DNA from: an uncultured Prevotella sp. | GTDB taxonomy: Bacteria > Bacteroidota > Bacteroidia > Bacteroidales > Bacteroidaceae | Assembly (NCBI GenBank): GCA_934120735.1 | Contig: CAKOVA010000029.1 | Coordinates: forward strand, 1-26,188 | Direction: 5' to 3' | DNA: 26,188 bases | Part shown: piece by piece, positions 15,027-22,944 of the stretch | How the letters are laid out: each line of letters opens with the position of its first letter | How positions within the stretch are numbered: position 1 is the stretch's first letter | Notes under the pieces: model-generated | Seen by the model: only the letters and a program-made list of their open reading frames with translations | What the model was told of the DNA's origin: nothing | The model's database searches: none | Translations under genes and position numbers: made by a program

Positions 15027-16808
15027 ATGGATCAAATAAGAAACTTTTGCATCATTGCCCATATTGATCATGGAAAATCAACATTGGCAGATCGATTACT
15101 GGAATATACTAAAACAGTTCAAGTAACTGGTGGACAGATGCTTGACAATATGGATTTGGAAAAAGAGCGAGGCATCACAATTAAGAGCCACGCCATCCAA
15201 ATGGAATATCAATATGAGGGGCAAAATTATATATTAAACTTGATTGATACTCCGGGTCACGTTGACTTTTCTTATGAGGTAAGTAGGAGCATCGCTGCAT
15301 GCGAGGGTGCTTTGCTGGTTGTCGATGCTACGCAAGGCGTACAAGCGCAGACCATCTCTAATCTGTATATGGCCATTGATCATGACCTCGAGATCATCCC
15401 CGTTATCAACAAGATTGACATGCCTTCTGCCATGCCTGAAGAGGTTGAAGATGAAATCGTAGAATTGATTGGGTGTGACCGTTCTGATATTATTCGCGCA
15501 TCTGGCAAGACAGGAGAAGGTGTTAGCGATATCTTAGATGCTGTGGTGCAACGCGTTCCACATCCTGTGGGGGATGAGAATGCTCCACTCCAGGCATTGA
15601 TTTTCGACTCTGTTTTTAACAGCTTTCGTGGTATCATCGCCTATTTTAAAATAGAAAATGGATGTATCAAGCAGGGCGATAAGGTAAAGTTTTATAACAC
15701 GGGAATGGAATATGATGCCGATGAAATTGGCATTCTTAAAATGAATATGGTTCCCCGGCGAGAAATGAAAACCGGAGAAGTAGGTTATATCATCAGCGGC
15801 ATTAAAGATGCCAAGGAGGTGAAAGTGGGAGATACCATCACACATGTAAACCGTCCTTGCGAAAAGGCTATCTCTGGTTTCCAGGAGGTGAAGCCGATGG
15901 TGTTTGCGGGTGTTTATCCCATTGACCCTAATGACTACGAAAACTTGCGAACATCTCTTGAAAAACTTCAACTCAACGACGCCTCATTGTCGTTCTCTCC
16001 TGAATCGTCTGTGGCACTTGGTTTTGGTTTCAGATGTGGATTCTTAGGGCTTTTGCACATGGAAATCGTGCAAGAACGTTTGGATAGAGAGTTCAATATG
16101 GAGGTCATCACTACCGTGCCCAACGTATCTTATATGGTTTACGACAAGCACGGAGATGCAAAGGAAGTTCATAATCCATCCGGTTTGCCAGAAGCAACGA
16201 TGATTGAACACATTGAAGAGCCCTATATTCGAGCAACCATTATTACGGATGCCAACTACATTGGGCCCATCATGACGCTCTGTTTGGAGAAGAGAGGCGA
16301 GCTGGTTAAGCAGGAATTCATATCTGGAAATCGCGTTGAATTGCATTTTATGATACCGTTAGGAGAAATTGTCATCGATTTCTACGATAAACTCAAATCC
16401 ATCTCAAAGGGTTATGCATCGTTCGATTATCACGTAGACTCGTTCCGACCCTCAAAGTTGGCCAAGCTCGACATCTTGCTTAATGGAGAGCCTGTGGATG
16501 CCTTGTCTACCTTGACGCATCAGGACAATGCTGTGAGTTTGGGTAGAAGAATGTGTGAAAAACTTAAAGACTTGATACCAAGACAGCAGTTCGACATAGC
16601 CATTCAAGCCGCCATCGGAGGGAAAATCGTCGCCAGGGAAACCGTGAAATGCGTCCGTAAGGATGTAACCGCTAAATGTTACGGTGGAGACGTGAGCAGA
16701 AAACGTAAATTGTTGGAGAAGCAAAAGAAAGGAAAGAAACGCATGAAACAGATTGGAAATGTTGAAGTTCCGCAGAAAGCGTTCCTTGCCGTGCTCAAAC
16801 TGGATTAA
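15027..16808 (+). CDS. lepA: Elongation factor 4 (LepA GTPase)
   Basis: This 593-residue protein is LepA/EF4, a ribosome-associated GTPase linked to 30S biogenesis and back-translocation. The G domain shows [10 protein letters not shown] (11-20), the switch region with [16 protein letters not shown] (74-81) and NKID (128-131). The EF-G-like domains II, III and V follow. The LepA-specific C-terminal domain ends with basic [19 protein letters not shown] and [16 protein letters not shown]. Length is standard (about 595-600). The start ATG gives the family N-terminus [19 protein letters not shown] Crp/Fnr regulator gene starts 45 bp downstream with no terminator between, so the two may be partly co-transcribed. 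Confidence 0.97.
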   Translation: MDQIRNFCIIAHIDHGKSTLADRLLEYTKTVQVTGGQMLDNMDLEKERGITIKSHAIQMEYQYEGQNYILNLIDTPGHVDFSYEVSRSIAACEGALLVVDATQGVQAQTISNLYMAIDHDLEIIPVINKIDMPSAMPEEVEDEIVELIGCDRSDIIRASGKTGEGVSDILDAVVQRVPHPVGDENAPLQALIFDSVFNSFRGIIAYFKIENGCIKQGDKVKFYNTGMEYDADEIGILKMNMVPRREMKTGEVGYIISGIKDAKEVKVGDTITHVNRPCEKAISGFQEVKPMVFAGVYPIDPNDYENLRTSLEKLQLNDASLSFSPESSVALGFGFRCGFLGLLHMEIVQERLDREFNMEVITTVPNVSYMVYDKHGDAKEVHNPSGLPEATMIEHIEEPYIRATIITDANYIGPIMTLCLEKRGELVKQEFISGNRVELHFMIPLGEIVIDFYDKLKSISKGYASFDYHVDSFRPSKLAKLDILLNGEPVDALSTLTHQDNAVSLGRRMCEKLKDLIPRQQFDIAIQAAIGGKIVARETVKCVRKDVTAKCYGGDVSRKRKLLEKQKKGKKRMKQIGNVEVPQKAFLAVLKLD

Positions 16809-16853
16809 TGCTTTACGCAAACTAAAAATTACTAACTTTTCAATACCAGACAA

Positions 16854-17450
16854 ATGAAAGAACCTGTTAATACACCTCGTGATATTGCAAGGGAATTGGC
16901 ACGTAGATACAGTACGATGACACACGAGGAGTTGGATGCGCTTGAAAGCATTCTCGTTCCCATGAAATTTGCGAAAGGTGAAATGATTCTCCGTGAGGGA
17001 GAGGTGTGTCGCAATATTTATTATCTCGACAAGGGATTGATACGTCAGTTTTATTTCAAGAACGACAAAGAATTAACAGAACATTTAGGCGAAGACCACA
17101 CTATCTTTATGTGTATTGAGAGTTTGTTCAAAGAGCAGCCCAGCCATCTTCAAATAGAAGCACTTGAGGCTTCTGTTGTTTATGCCATGCCCAAAGATAA
17201 GTTAGAACGGATATCTCTACATCATGTGAATATTCAAATGATGTATCGAAAGATATTGGAAGAAAGTTTGATTATTTCGCAGGTTCATGCCGACTTAATC
17301 CGGTTTGAGTCAGCACAGAATAGATACAAGCGGATGTGCAAACTGTCTCCACAAGTAGTCTTGCGCGCTCCGCTGACCTATATTGCCAACTATTTACAGA
17401 TGACTCCCGAAACATTGAGTAGGGTGAGGGCCTCTACTTTGTTGGACTGA
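16854..17450 (+). CDS. Crp/Fnr family transcriptional regulator
   Basis: This 198-residue protein has the Crp/Fnr layout. A cyclic-nucleotide-binding-like beta roll spans about residues 33-118 (KGEMILREGEVCRNIYYLDKG). A long helix follows, then a winged helix-turn-helix at about 172-195 (APLTYIANYLQMTPETLSRV). The cysteines do not form an Fnr iron-sulfur motif and the usual cAMP-contact residues are not evident, so the effector is unknown. Many Bacteroidota members of this type have unknown ligands. It follows lepA by 45 bp and precedes the secreted protein gene by 28 bp, with a short hairpin (17456-17474) in the latter gap. Confidence 0.88.
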   Translation: MKEPVNTPRDIARELARRYSTMTHEELDALESILVPMKFAKGEMILREGEVCRNIYYLDKGLIRQFYFKNDKELTEHLGEDHTIFMCIESLFKEQPSHLQIEALEASVVYAMPKDKLERISLHHVNIQMMYRKILEESLIISQVHADLIRFESAQNRYKRMCKLSPQVVLRAPLTYIANYLQMTPETLSRVRASTLLD

Positions 17451-17478
17451 TTCACGATTTCCATACGGAAAATCCAAA

Positions 17479-18291
17479 ATGAATAAAATAATCTGTTTGT
17501 ATTTATTTGTCGTTGTTAGTGTTTGTGGAGCTAATGGCCAGACTAAGCTTAAAGGTGTTGTAAAAGACAAAAATAACATAGGTGTAGAATATGTAACGGT
17601 ATGCGTGGATAGTATTTTTACTTTGACAGATAGATACGGACAATTTTCTCTCGAACTTCCAATCGGTATCAAGGGTGATATGACTTGTACACATATTGGT
17701 TATAAAAAGAAAGTAACACCGTATTCTGTATATAAAGGTGGAATCGTTGACATATCATTGGAAGACGAAGTCTATAAACTTGGTGAAGCTTTGGTTGTAG
17801 CCCGAAAGACTACGCCTACGGCGATTCTTAGGAAAGAAATGAAACTACCTGGCGATGTTGCTTTCGGCAATGCTCCAACAGGCAAATATGAAATAGGACC
17901 CAAATTTACTGTGCATGATAATTTTATTATTGATAGCTTCAACTTGAAGATAAAGAAATGCACCTATGAACATTGCACACTTCGACTTGTTGTCTATGAA
18001 TTTTCAAAAAGACAATTTTCCCCTATCATTTCCAAACCTATTTATTTCAACCTATCTCCTTTGAATAAGAATTCTGAAATTAAAATTGAAACAACCTCAT
18101 CAATAGCATTACATAAAGGAAAAGATTACTATATTGGCCTAACTATAGTCTCTGGTTCAAAGGGAACAATCCACTTCCCTGCCTATCTTCGTAGCGGATT
18201 TGTAAGAAATCTAATTCAAGGGACCATGAAAAAGCTACCAGCAACAGTTGGTATTGGTATAATTGGACGGAAGCCAACCCTTGCAGATTAA
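17479..18291 (+). CDS. Secreted protein with carboxypeptidase-regulatory-like domain
   Basis: This 270-residue product starts with a signal peptide, with likely cleavage near GANGQ at residues 17-21. Residues 23-98 form a carboxypeptidase-D-regulatory-like beta sandwich: LKGVVKDKNNIGVEYVTV, then TDRYGQFSLELP, then the GYKKK turn. This domain is common at the N-terminus of Bacteroidota outer-membrane receptors. Here no plug or barrel follows. The remaining 170 residues look beta-rich and carry no motif I recognise. It is probably a periplasmic or surface accessory protein. It lies just left of an IS remnant (18297), so it may mark the last native gene before the acquired arsenic cassette. Confidence 0.72.
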   Translation: MNKIICLYLFVVVSVCGANGQTKLKGVVKDKNNIGVEYVTVCVDSIFTLTDRYGQFSLELPIGIKGDMTCTHIGYKKKVTPYSVYKGGIVDISLEDEVYKLGEALVVARKTTPTAILRKEMKLPGDVAFGNAPTGKYEIGPKFTVHDNFIIDSFNLKIKKCTYEHCTLRLVVYEFSKRQFSPIISKPIYFNLSPLNKNSEIKIETTSSIALHKGKDYYIGLTIVSGSKGTIHFPAYLRSGFVRNLIQGTMKKLPATVGIGIIGRKPTLAD

Positions 18292-18296
18292 TTTAA

Positions 18297-18428
18297 GATC
18301 TACTCGCCTCACCAGCCGGACGTACTTTGAATGTCATGTTTGCGGCTGCCGCATTCAACTTCAAAAGAACCATGTGGCTTCTTTTGTACCTTTTTGAAAG
18401 AATGATTATATGGTGCTGTAGAGGCTGA
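18297..18428 (+). pseudogene. C-terminal fragment of an IS5-family transposase
   Basis: An open stretch of 43 codons with no start ends at a TGA (18426-18428). It reads as a transposase tail: AGRTLNVMFAAAAFNFKR (residues 7-24 of the fragment), then hydrophobic/aromatic residues. The AAxxFNFKR ending is typical of IS5-type DDE transposases of this phylum, where it closes the catalytic domain. The 5' part is absent, and the neighbouring secreted-protein gene ends only 5 bp upstream. The call rests on motif recall; a protein search would settle it. Confidence 0.6.
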
Positions 18429-18486
18429 ATTTAAATTTTCAAAACCAATTCATCACGCAGGTCTATATGAAGAATGCGATGTCGCC

Positions 18487-18503
18487 TTTTTGAGAGTCGA
18501 CTA
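18487..18503 (+). repeat. Left candidate IS end (inverted repeat)
   Basis: TTTTTGAGAGTCGACTA. It matches the reverse complement of 24020-24036 at 14 of 17 positions, including a perfect GTCGACTA core. It lies about 60 bp past the transposase-tail stop and about 40 bp before the arsR promoter. Confidence 0.5.
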
Positions 18504-18544
18504 GATATATACTTGCACCTATCCGAAAAAAATATGCCACAAAA

Positions 18545-18583
18545 TTTGGATATTAAAAATATTGTTCGTACTTTTGCGAACAA
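18545..18583 (+). promoter_or_regulatory. arsR promoter with overlapping ArsR operator
   Basis: TTTG (18545-18548), a 20-nt spacer and TACTTTTG (18569-18576) match the consensus. A perfect inverted repeat, TTGTTCG (18562-18568) / CGAACAA (18577-18583), encloses the -7 box. A bound repressor would block polymerase directly. This is classical autoregulation for an ArsR-family protein, and the repeat recurs at 18956-18973 before arsE. Confidence 0.8.
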
Positions 18584-18605
18584 CAAAGAAGAAAGGAGAA
18601 TTGGA

Positions 18606-18932
18606 GTGAAAAAGAAACAGTACACAACAGATCAGGAACAGATTGCTCGGTTTGCCAAAGCAATGGGACATCCGGCACGGATGGCTATTCTTGCTTTCTT
18701 GGCAAAACAAGAGAGTTGCTTCTTCGGTGACATTCACGAAGAACTGCCCATTGCCAAAGCAACCGTTTCGCAGCATTTGAAAGAATTGAAAGATGCTGGC
18801 TTAATTCAAGGGGAGATAGAAACGCCCAAAGTCCGGTATTGTATAAACCAGGAGAACTGGGAACTTGCCCGAAAATTGTTTGCAGCTTTTTTAGGAGACT
18901 GTAAATGTAAAAGTACATCGTGCTGTGAATAG
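18606..18932 (+). CDS. arsR: ArsR-family arsenical-responsive repressor
   Basis: This is a winged-helix ArsR/SmtB repressor that should release DNA when trivalent arsenic binds. The HTH is at about residues 45-70 ([20 protein letters not shown]), preceded by [17 protein letters not shown] choose a GTG start at 18606 (108 residues), 7 nt after an AGGAG Shine-Dalgarno sequence (18594-18598). Longer versions from ATGs at 18474 or 18534 would overlap the arsR promoter, and their extra residues are unlike the family. The classic ELCVCDL metal site is absent. Cysteines occur instead at 38 (ESCFFGD), 79, and a C-terminal cluster at 99, 101, 106 and 107. The 3' end of the gene forms part of a terminator. 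It is first in the ars cassette. Confidence 0.88.
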   Translation: MKKKQYTTDQEQIARFAKAMGHPARMAILAFLAKQESCFFGDIHEELPIAKATVSQHLKELKDAGLIQGEIETPKVRYCINQENWELARKLFAAFLGDCKCKSTSCCE

Positions 18933-18946
18933 CAGTACTTTTTTTT
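18909..18946 (+). terminator. Terminator overlapping the end of arsR
   Basis: AAAAGTAC (18909-18916) pairs with GTACTTTT (18935-18942), and TGCT (18921-18924) with AGCA (18931-18934), leaving a 4-nt bulge and a 6-nt loop. Eight T (18939-18946) follow. The arsR stop codon (18930-18932) lies within the hairpin, so ribosomes finishing arsR could affect its folding. Confidence 0.7.
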
Positions 18947-18955
18947 GGAATAATT

Positions 18956-18973
18956 GTTCGTAGTTCTACGAAC
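18956..18973 (+). promoter_or_regulatory. Second ArsR operator, upstream of arsE
   Basis: GTTCG-N8-CGAAC, with the same arms and spacing as the arsR operator. The centre is also related (TAGTTCTA here, TACTTTTG there). It sits inside a longer imperfect palindrome (about 18950-18985). No canonical -7 box is visible here, so the promoter of the downstream genes, if separate, is non-standard. Confidence 0.65.
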
Positions 18974-19008
18974 TACAATTATTATATTAACATTAAAGTA
19001 TAATGACA

Positions 19009-19242
19009 ATGGAAATTAAAGTATTAGGAACTGGGTGTTCAAGCTGTAAAGCCTTGTACGAAACTACCAAACAAGCTATTTCAGAATTAGGTTGCGATGC
19101 AACCCTTATCAAAGAAGAAGATTTATTGAAAATCATGGAGTATAACATTTTACGGCTTCCGGCTTTGGTGATTGACGAGAAAGTCGTATCAGCCGGGAAA
19201 AAGTTATCCCTTGCAGAAGTGAAAGAGTTGATAACCAAATAA
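19009..19242 (+). CDS. arsE: Small thioredoxin-like protein, ArsE type
   Basis: This 77-residue protein belongs to the small redox-active disulfide (MTH895/TM0996-like) thioredoxin family. The active site GTGCSSCK puts cysteines at residues 10 and 13, near the N-terminus. The cis-proline region LRLPALVIDEKVV is present and the final helix is lysine-rich. There is no signal peptide, so it should act in the cytoplasm. I take the ATG at 19009, giving MEIKVLGTGC; an ATG two codons earlier (19003) is possible. It is first of a tight run, with arsF starting 9 bp later. In Bacteroides ars operons, homologues in this position are called ArsE and are linked to aromatic arsenical resistance. It could pass electrons to ArsG or ArsC; that part is inference. 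Confidence 0.82.
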   Translation: MEIKVLGTGCSSCKALYETTKQAISELGCDATLIKEEDLLKIMEYNILRLPALVIDEKVVSAGKKLSLAEVKELITK

Positions 19243-19251
19243 AAATGAACT

Positions 19252-19695
19252 ATGAGAAAATTATTTTATCTACTGATTGCAACGTTGGTCTTAGTTTCCT
19301 GTGGTAACGGTGCAAAGAAAAAGACCGGAGAAAATCAAGCGGAAGAAATACAGTCTAACCGCATAGAGGTTCTATATTTTCATGGAGCGCAACGGTGTAT
19401 CACTTGTCGGGCGATAGAAGCAAATACAGTTGCCCTTTTGGATAGCCTTTATTCAAAAGAAAAAGCAGACGGTAAAATTATCTATAAAGTGATAGATATT
19501 TCAAAGAAAGAGAATGAAGCGATTGCAGACAAGTACGAAGTGACATGGTCGTCTTTGTTTGTAAACAGCTGGATAGACGGAAAAGAGAATGTAAACAATA
19601 TGACCGAGTTTGGTTTTTCCAATGCGAAAAATGAACCGGACAAGTTTAAGGAGGGAATTAAAAGCAAGATTGACGAATTGTTAAAACAGTTGTAA
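19252..19695 (+). CDS. arsF: ArsF-family thioredoxin-like lipoprotein
   Basis: This 147-residue protein has a lipoprotein signal: MRK, a hydrophobic core, and LVSC with the lipidated cysteine at residue 17. The mature domain is thioredoxin-like, with a strand IEVLYFHGAQ, a CITC active site (cysteines 49 and 52), and a Val-Thr-Trp (VTW) turn near residue 99 where thioredoxins have the cis-proline. It matches the family annotated as nitrophenyl compound nitroreductase subunit ArsF. The lipid anchor and CxxC place its redox centre outside the cytoplasmic membrane. It starts 9 bp after arsE and its stop is followed within 1 bp by arsG, so translation of the three is likely coupled. Confidence 0.82.
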   Translation: MRKLFYLLIATLVLVSCGNGAKKKTGENQAEEIQSNRIEVLYFHGAQRCITCRAIEANTVALLDSLYSKEKADGKIIYKVIDISKKENEAIADKYEVTWSSLFVNSWIDGKENVNNMTEFGFSNAKNEPDKFKEGIKSKIDELLKQL

Positions 19696-19696
19696 G

Positions 19697-20404
19697 ATGG
19701 ATTTTCTTCAATCGCTATTAGATAACAGTTCTATTCCTGCTATTACAGCTTTTATATTGGGGATCTTAACGTCGGTCAGCCCGTGTCCGTTAGCGACCAA
19801 CATAACGGCAATCGGATTTATTAGTAAGGACATAGAAAACCATCACCGGATATTTATAAACGGATTGCTTTATACTTTCGGCAGAATAGTAAGCTATACG
19901 GTTCTTGGCTTTGTCCTTATCCCTATTCTCCGTGAGGGAGCAAGTATGTTTATGGTTCAAAAAGCTGTAAGCAAGTACGGGGAAATGCTGATTGCCCCAG
20001 CGTTAATCATCATTGGAATATTTATGCTCGATGGAATAAAGCTCAATCTACCGAAAATCAATATCGGCGGTGAAAGTTTGAAAAAGAGGACTAAAGGCGT
20101 TTGGGGGGCTATGCTATTGGGTATGTTATTCGCCCTTGCTTTTTGTCCTACTAGTGGAGTATTTTATTTCGGTATGCTTATGCCTATGTCAGCAGCGGAA
20201 ACGGGCGGGTATCTATTACCTGTAATTTTTGCTATTGCTACTGGATTACCCGTAATCCTTGTTGCATGGATTTTAGCGTACAGTGTTGCCGGATTGGGTA
20301 AGTTTTATAACCGGATGCAAATATTCGAGAAATGGTTTCGTAAAATAGTTGCCATCCTCTTTATTGCGGTAGGAATTTATTATGCAGTAGTCTTTTATCT
20401 ATAA
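19697..20404 (+). CDS. arsG: ArsG-family CcdA/DsbD-like membrane protein
   Basis: This 235-residue integral membrane protein has about six spans. It belongs to the CcdA/DsbD-like superfamily: two Cys-Pro motifs, SPCPL (Cys30) and AFCPTSG (Cys150), sit at equivalent points in two related halves, near 15-115 and 135-235. It is the type annotated as an aromatic aminobenzylarsenical efflux permease, ArsG. The paired Cys-Pro motifs are those used by CcdA and DsbD to carry electrons across the membrane, so a redox role is an alternative to transport. It begins 1 bp after arsF and is followed 33 bp later by arsD. Membrane topology is predicted by eye. Confidence 0.8.
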   Translation: MDFLQSLLDNSSIPAITAFILGILTSVSPCPLATNITAIGFISKDIENHHRIFINGLLYTFGRIVSYTVLGFVLIPILREGASMFMVQKAVSKYGEMLIAPALIIIGIFMLDGIKLNLPKINIGGESLKKRTKGVWGAMLLGMLFALAFCPTSGVFYFGMLMPMSAAETGGYLLPVIFAIATGLPVILVAWILAYSVAGLGKFYNRMQIFEKWFRKIVAILFIAVGIYYAVVFYL

Positions 20405-20437
20405 ATAAACATGGAGTACATTATAAATAAAAACAGT

Positions 20438-20764
20438 ATGAAGAAGATAGAAATTTTCGACCCGGCAATGTGTTGCCCTACGGGTCTTTGTGGAACAAAT
20501 ATTGACCCTGAATTAATGCGTATTGCGGTTGTTATTGAAACATTGAAAAAACACGGTATCATCGTTACCCGTCACAATTTACGTGACGAGCCGCAAGTAT
20601 ATGTAAGTAATAAGACTGTAAACGAGCATCTGCAAAAACATGGGGCGGATGCACTGCCTATTACTTTAGTGGACGGAGAAATCGCTGTTTCAAAAACCTA
20701 TCCTACCACCAAACAAATGAGTGAATGGACGGGTATCAATCTTGATTTTATGCCAGTAAAATAA
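20438..20764 (+). CDS. arsD: Arsenite metallochaperone ArsD
   Basis: ArsD receives arsenite and hands it to the ArsA ATPase. The N-terminus MKKIEIFDPAMCCPTGLCG is diagnostic and places cysteines at 12, 13 and 18, the arsenite-binding set of ArsD. I use the ATG at 20438 (108 residues) because it gives the family N-terminus; an upstream in-frame ATG at 20411 would add nine unrelated residues. The C-terminal vicinal cysteine pairs of some plasmid ArsD proteins are absent, which is common in shorter chromosomal forms. The thioredoxin-like core includes LPITLVDGEIAVSKTYPT. It lies directly upstream of arsA, its partner, in the usual arsDA order. Confidence 0.93.
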   Translation: MKKIEIFDPAMCCPTGLCGTNIDPELMRIAVVIETLKKHGIIVTRHNLRDEPQVYVSNKTVNEHLQKHGADALPITLVDGEIAVSKTYPTTKQMSEWTGINLDFMPVK

Positions 20765-20786
20765 GTTTTCACCAGATAATTATAAA

Positions 20787-22499
20787 ATGAAAACATTTAA
20801 CTTGTCAGATATAGATTTGACGAAATACCTTTTCTTCACCGGAAAGGGCGGTGTCGGAAAAACTTCGATTGCTTGTGCTACTGCGGTAGGCTTGGCAGAT
20901 AATGGAAAGAAAATACTTCTTATCAGTACAGACCCGGCTTCAAACCTGCAAGATGTGTTTAATCAAACACTGAACGGACACGGCACGGATATTCAAAAAG
21001 TACCTAGCTTAACGGTCGTTAATCTCGACCCGGAACAAGCCGCAGCCGAATACAGGGAAAGCGTTATTTCTCCGTTTCGGGGACAACTGCCCGAAAGTGT
21101 AATTCAGAATATGGAAGAACAACTTTCAGGATCTTGTACGGTAGAAATTGCGGCTTTTAACCAGTTTTCCGATTTTATCACGGATGCTGACAAAGCAAAA
21201 GAATACGACCATATTATCTTTGATACAGCCCCCACGGGACACACGTTACGAATGTTACAACTACCATCAGCGTGGAGTACATTTATTAGTGAGAGTACGC
21301 ACGGTGCATCTTGCTTAGGTCAATTATCCGGTTTGGAAGAACGGAAAGGTATCTATAAGCAGGCAGTTGAAACACTTTCGGATGCAAACGCAACCCGCTT
21401 AGTATTGGTTAGCCGTCCTGAAATCGCACCATTAAAAGAAGCCGCCCGTTCTTCACATGAATTGCAATTACTGGGAATTAAAAACCAGCTATTGGTAATC
21501 AACGGGCTTTTGCTGCAATTAGATGAAGCCGATAACATATCGAAACAGATATATGACAGGCAGCAAAATGCCCTGAAACAGATTCCTGCGGAGCTGCTGG
21601 AATATCCGTCTTATTATGTCCCTTTACGGTCATACAATTTATCTAATATTGCGAATATCCGCCGGATGCTTTACAATGATGATTTGACAAATGATGCGAC
21701 CTATCAGCCGATTACCGATGCCAAAGGGATGGATGAACTGATAAACGACCTCTATCAATCAGGAAAAAGGGTTGTTTTTACTATGGGAAAAGGCGGCGTG
21801 GGAAAAACCACTATAGCCACTGAAATAGCCCTGAAATTAACAAAACTGGGCGCAAAGGTGCATCTTACCACCACCGACCCGGCAAATCATCTGAATTATA
21901 ACCTTGCTGTTCAGGCTGGCATTACGGTAAGCCGTATTGACGAAGCGGAAGTGTTGGAAGCTTATAAAAACGAGGTTCGCAGTAAAGCTGCGGAAACAAT
22001 GACAGCCGAAGATATGGAATATATTGAGGAAGATTTACGTTCACCGTGTACGCAGGAAATTGCAGTATTCAGGGCTTTTGCTGAAATTGTCGATAAAGCA
22101 GAAAATGAAGTTGTAGTAATTGACACCGCACCTACTGGACACACTTTGTTGTTGCTGGATGCAACGGAAAGTTACCATAAAGAAGTTCAACGTACACATG
22201 GCGACACTCCCGCTTCCGTAAGAAAGCTGTTACCACGTTTGAGAAACCAGCAGGAAACAGAAGTCGTTATTGTAACCCTGCCCGAAGCAACACCCGTATT
22301 TGAAGCCGAACGTTTGCAAATGGATTTACAACGTGCTGGGATTAATAATAAATGGTGGATCGTGAATGCTTGCTTGTCATTAACTGACACTGAAAATTCA
22401 TTCTTGCGGGCAAAGGCGCAAAATGAATTGGTTTGGATTAAGAAAGTAGAAGAATTGTCAAAGGGAAATGCTGCCCTAATAGCTTGGAAAAATAATTAA
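20787..22499 (+). CDS. arsA: Arsenite-stimulated ATPase ArsA
   Basis: This 570-residue protein is a full two-half ArsA, the catalytic subunit that energises arsenite efflux. Each half has a P-loop, GKGGVGKT at 19-26 and 334-341, and the signal-transduction motif DTAPTGHTL at 146-154 and 446-454. Cysteines 117, 176 and 421 fall at the positions of the three arsenite-binding cysteines of plasmid R773 ArsA (113, 172, 422). A linker joins the halves near 300-327. Length is close to the usual 583. It follows arsD by 22 bp and precedes arsC by 4 bp. Its membrane partner here would be Acr3 and not ArsB, because no ArsB-type permease is present. Confidence 0.96.
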   Translation: MKTFNLSDIDLTKYLFFTGKGGVGKTSIACATAVGLADNGKKILLISTDPASNLQDVFNQTLNGHGTDIQKVPSLTVVNLDPEQAAAEYRESVISPFRGQLPESVIQNMEEQLSGSCTVEIAAFNQFSDFITDADKAKEYDHIIFDTAPTGHTLRMLQLPSAWSTFISESTHGASCLGQLSGLEERKGIYKQAVETLSDANATRLVLVSRPEIAPLKEAARSSHELQLLGIKNQLLVINGLLLQLDEADNISKQIYDRQQNALKQIPAELLEYPSYYVPLRSYNLSNIANIRRMLYNDDLTNDATYQPITDAKGMDELINDLYQSGKRVVFTMGKGGVGKTTIATEIALKLTKLGAKVHLTTTDPANHLNYNLAVQAGITVSRIDEAEVLEAYKNEVRSKAAETMTAEDMEYIEEDLRSPCTQEIAVFRAFAEIVDKAENEVVVIDTAPTGHTLLLLDATESYHKEVQRTHGDTPASVRKLLPRLRNQQETEVVIVTLPEATPVFEAERLQMDLQRAGINNKWWIVNACLSLTDTENSFLRAKAQNELVWIKKVEELSKGNAALIAWKNN

Positions 22500-22503
22500 A
22501 AAC

Positions 22504-22932
22504 ATGAAGATTTTAATTCTTTGCACAGGGAATAGCTGCCGCAGCCAAATGGCACATGGCTTTCTACAATCATTTGACAATAAACTGGATGTCTTCTCAG
22601 CAGGAACAAAACCTGCTGAAAAGGTTCATCCGATGGCGGTAAAGGTTATGGAAGAAATAGGGATAGATTTAGCCCATAATATCCCTAAAAGTGTAAACCT
22701 ATATATAGGGCAGGAATGGGATTATGTGATTACGGTCTGCGGTGGGGCAAATGAAAGCTGCCCAGTGTTTACTGGTAAAGTCGGAAAGAGACTGCACATG
22801 GGATTTGACGACCCCTCGGAAGCAACCGGAACGCCGGAGTTTATAAACAGTGAATTTCATCGGGTACGGGATGAAATAAAAGCCCGTTTCTATGACTTCT
22901 ACCTGAACGAATTAAAGCCACAATTAAGTTAA
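22504..22932 (+). CDS. arsC: Arsenate reductase, thioredoxin-coupled type
   Basis: This 142-residue enzyme reduces arsenate to arsenite in the cytoplasm. It has the low-molecular-weight phosphatase fold with a P-loop CTGNSCR (CX5R, Cys7 to Arg13). Two more cysteines, 79 and 86 (VCGGANESC), complete the relay. They match the Cys10-Cys82-Cys89 triad of the Staphylococcus aureus pI258 enzyme with a constant offset of three. FDDPSEATG near 105 supplies the DP motif aspartate. This class is recycled by thioredoxin, and the ArsE-like protein in the same operon is one candidate donor. It starts 4 bp after arsA and is followed by acr3 after 12 bp. Confidence 0.95.
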   Translation: MKILILCTGNSCRSQMAHGFLQSFDNKLDVFSAGTKPAEKVHPMAVKVMEEIGIDLAHNIPKSVNLYIGQEWDYVITVCGGANESCPVFTGKVGKRLHMGFDDPSEATGTPEFINSEFHRVRDEIKARFYDFYLNELKPQLS

Positions 22933-22944
22933 ATATTTGTTATT

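Noticed and set aside
18456..18520. attB/attC-type recombination site for the ars cassette
   Set aside because: No integrase gene and no tRNA target are in the window; the flanking transposase fragments and inverted repeats fit IS ends better.
18474..18605. N-terminal extension of arsR from ATG 18474 or 18534
   Set aside because: It overlaps the arsR promoter and operator and the residues do not fit ArsR; the GTG at 18606 has a Shine-Dalgarno site.
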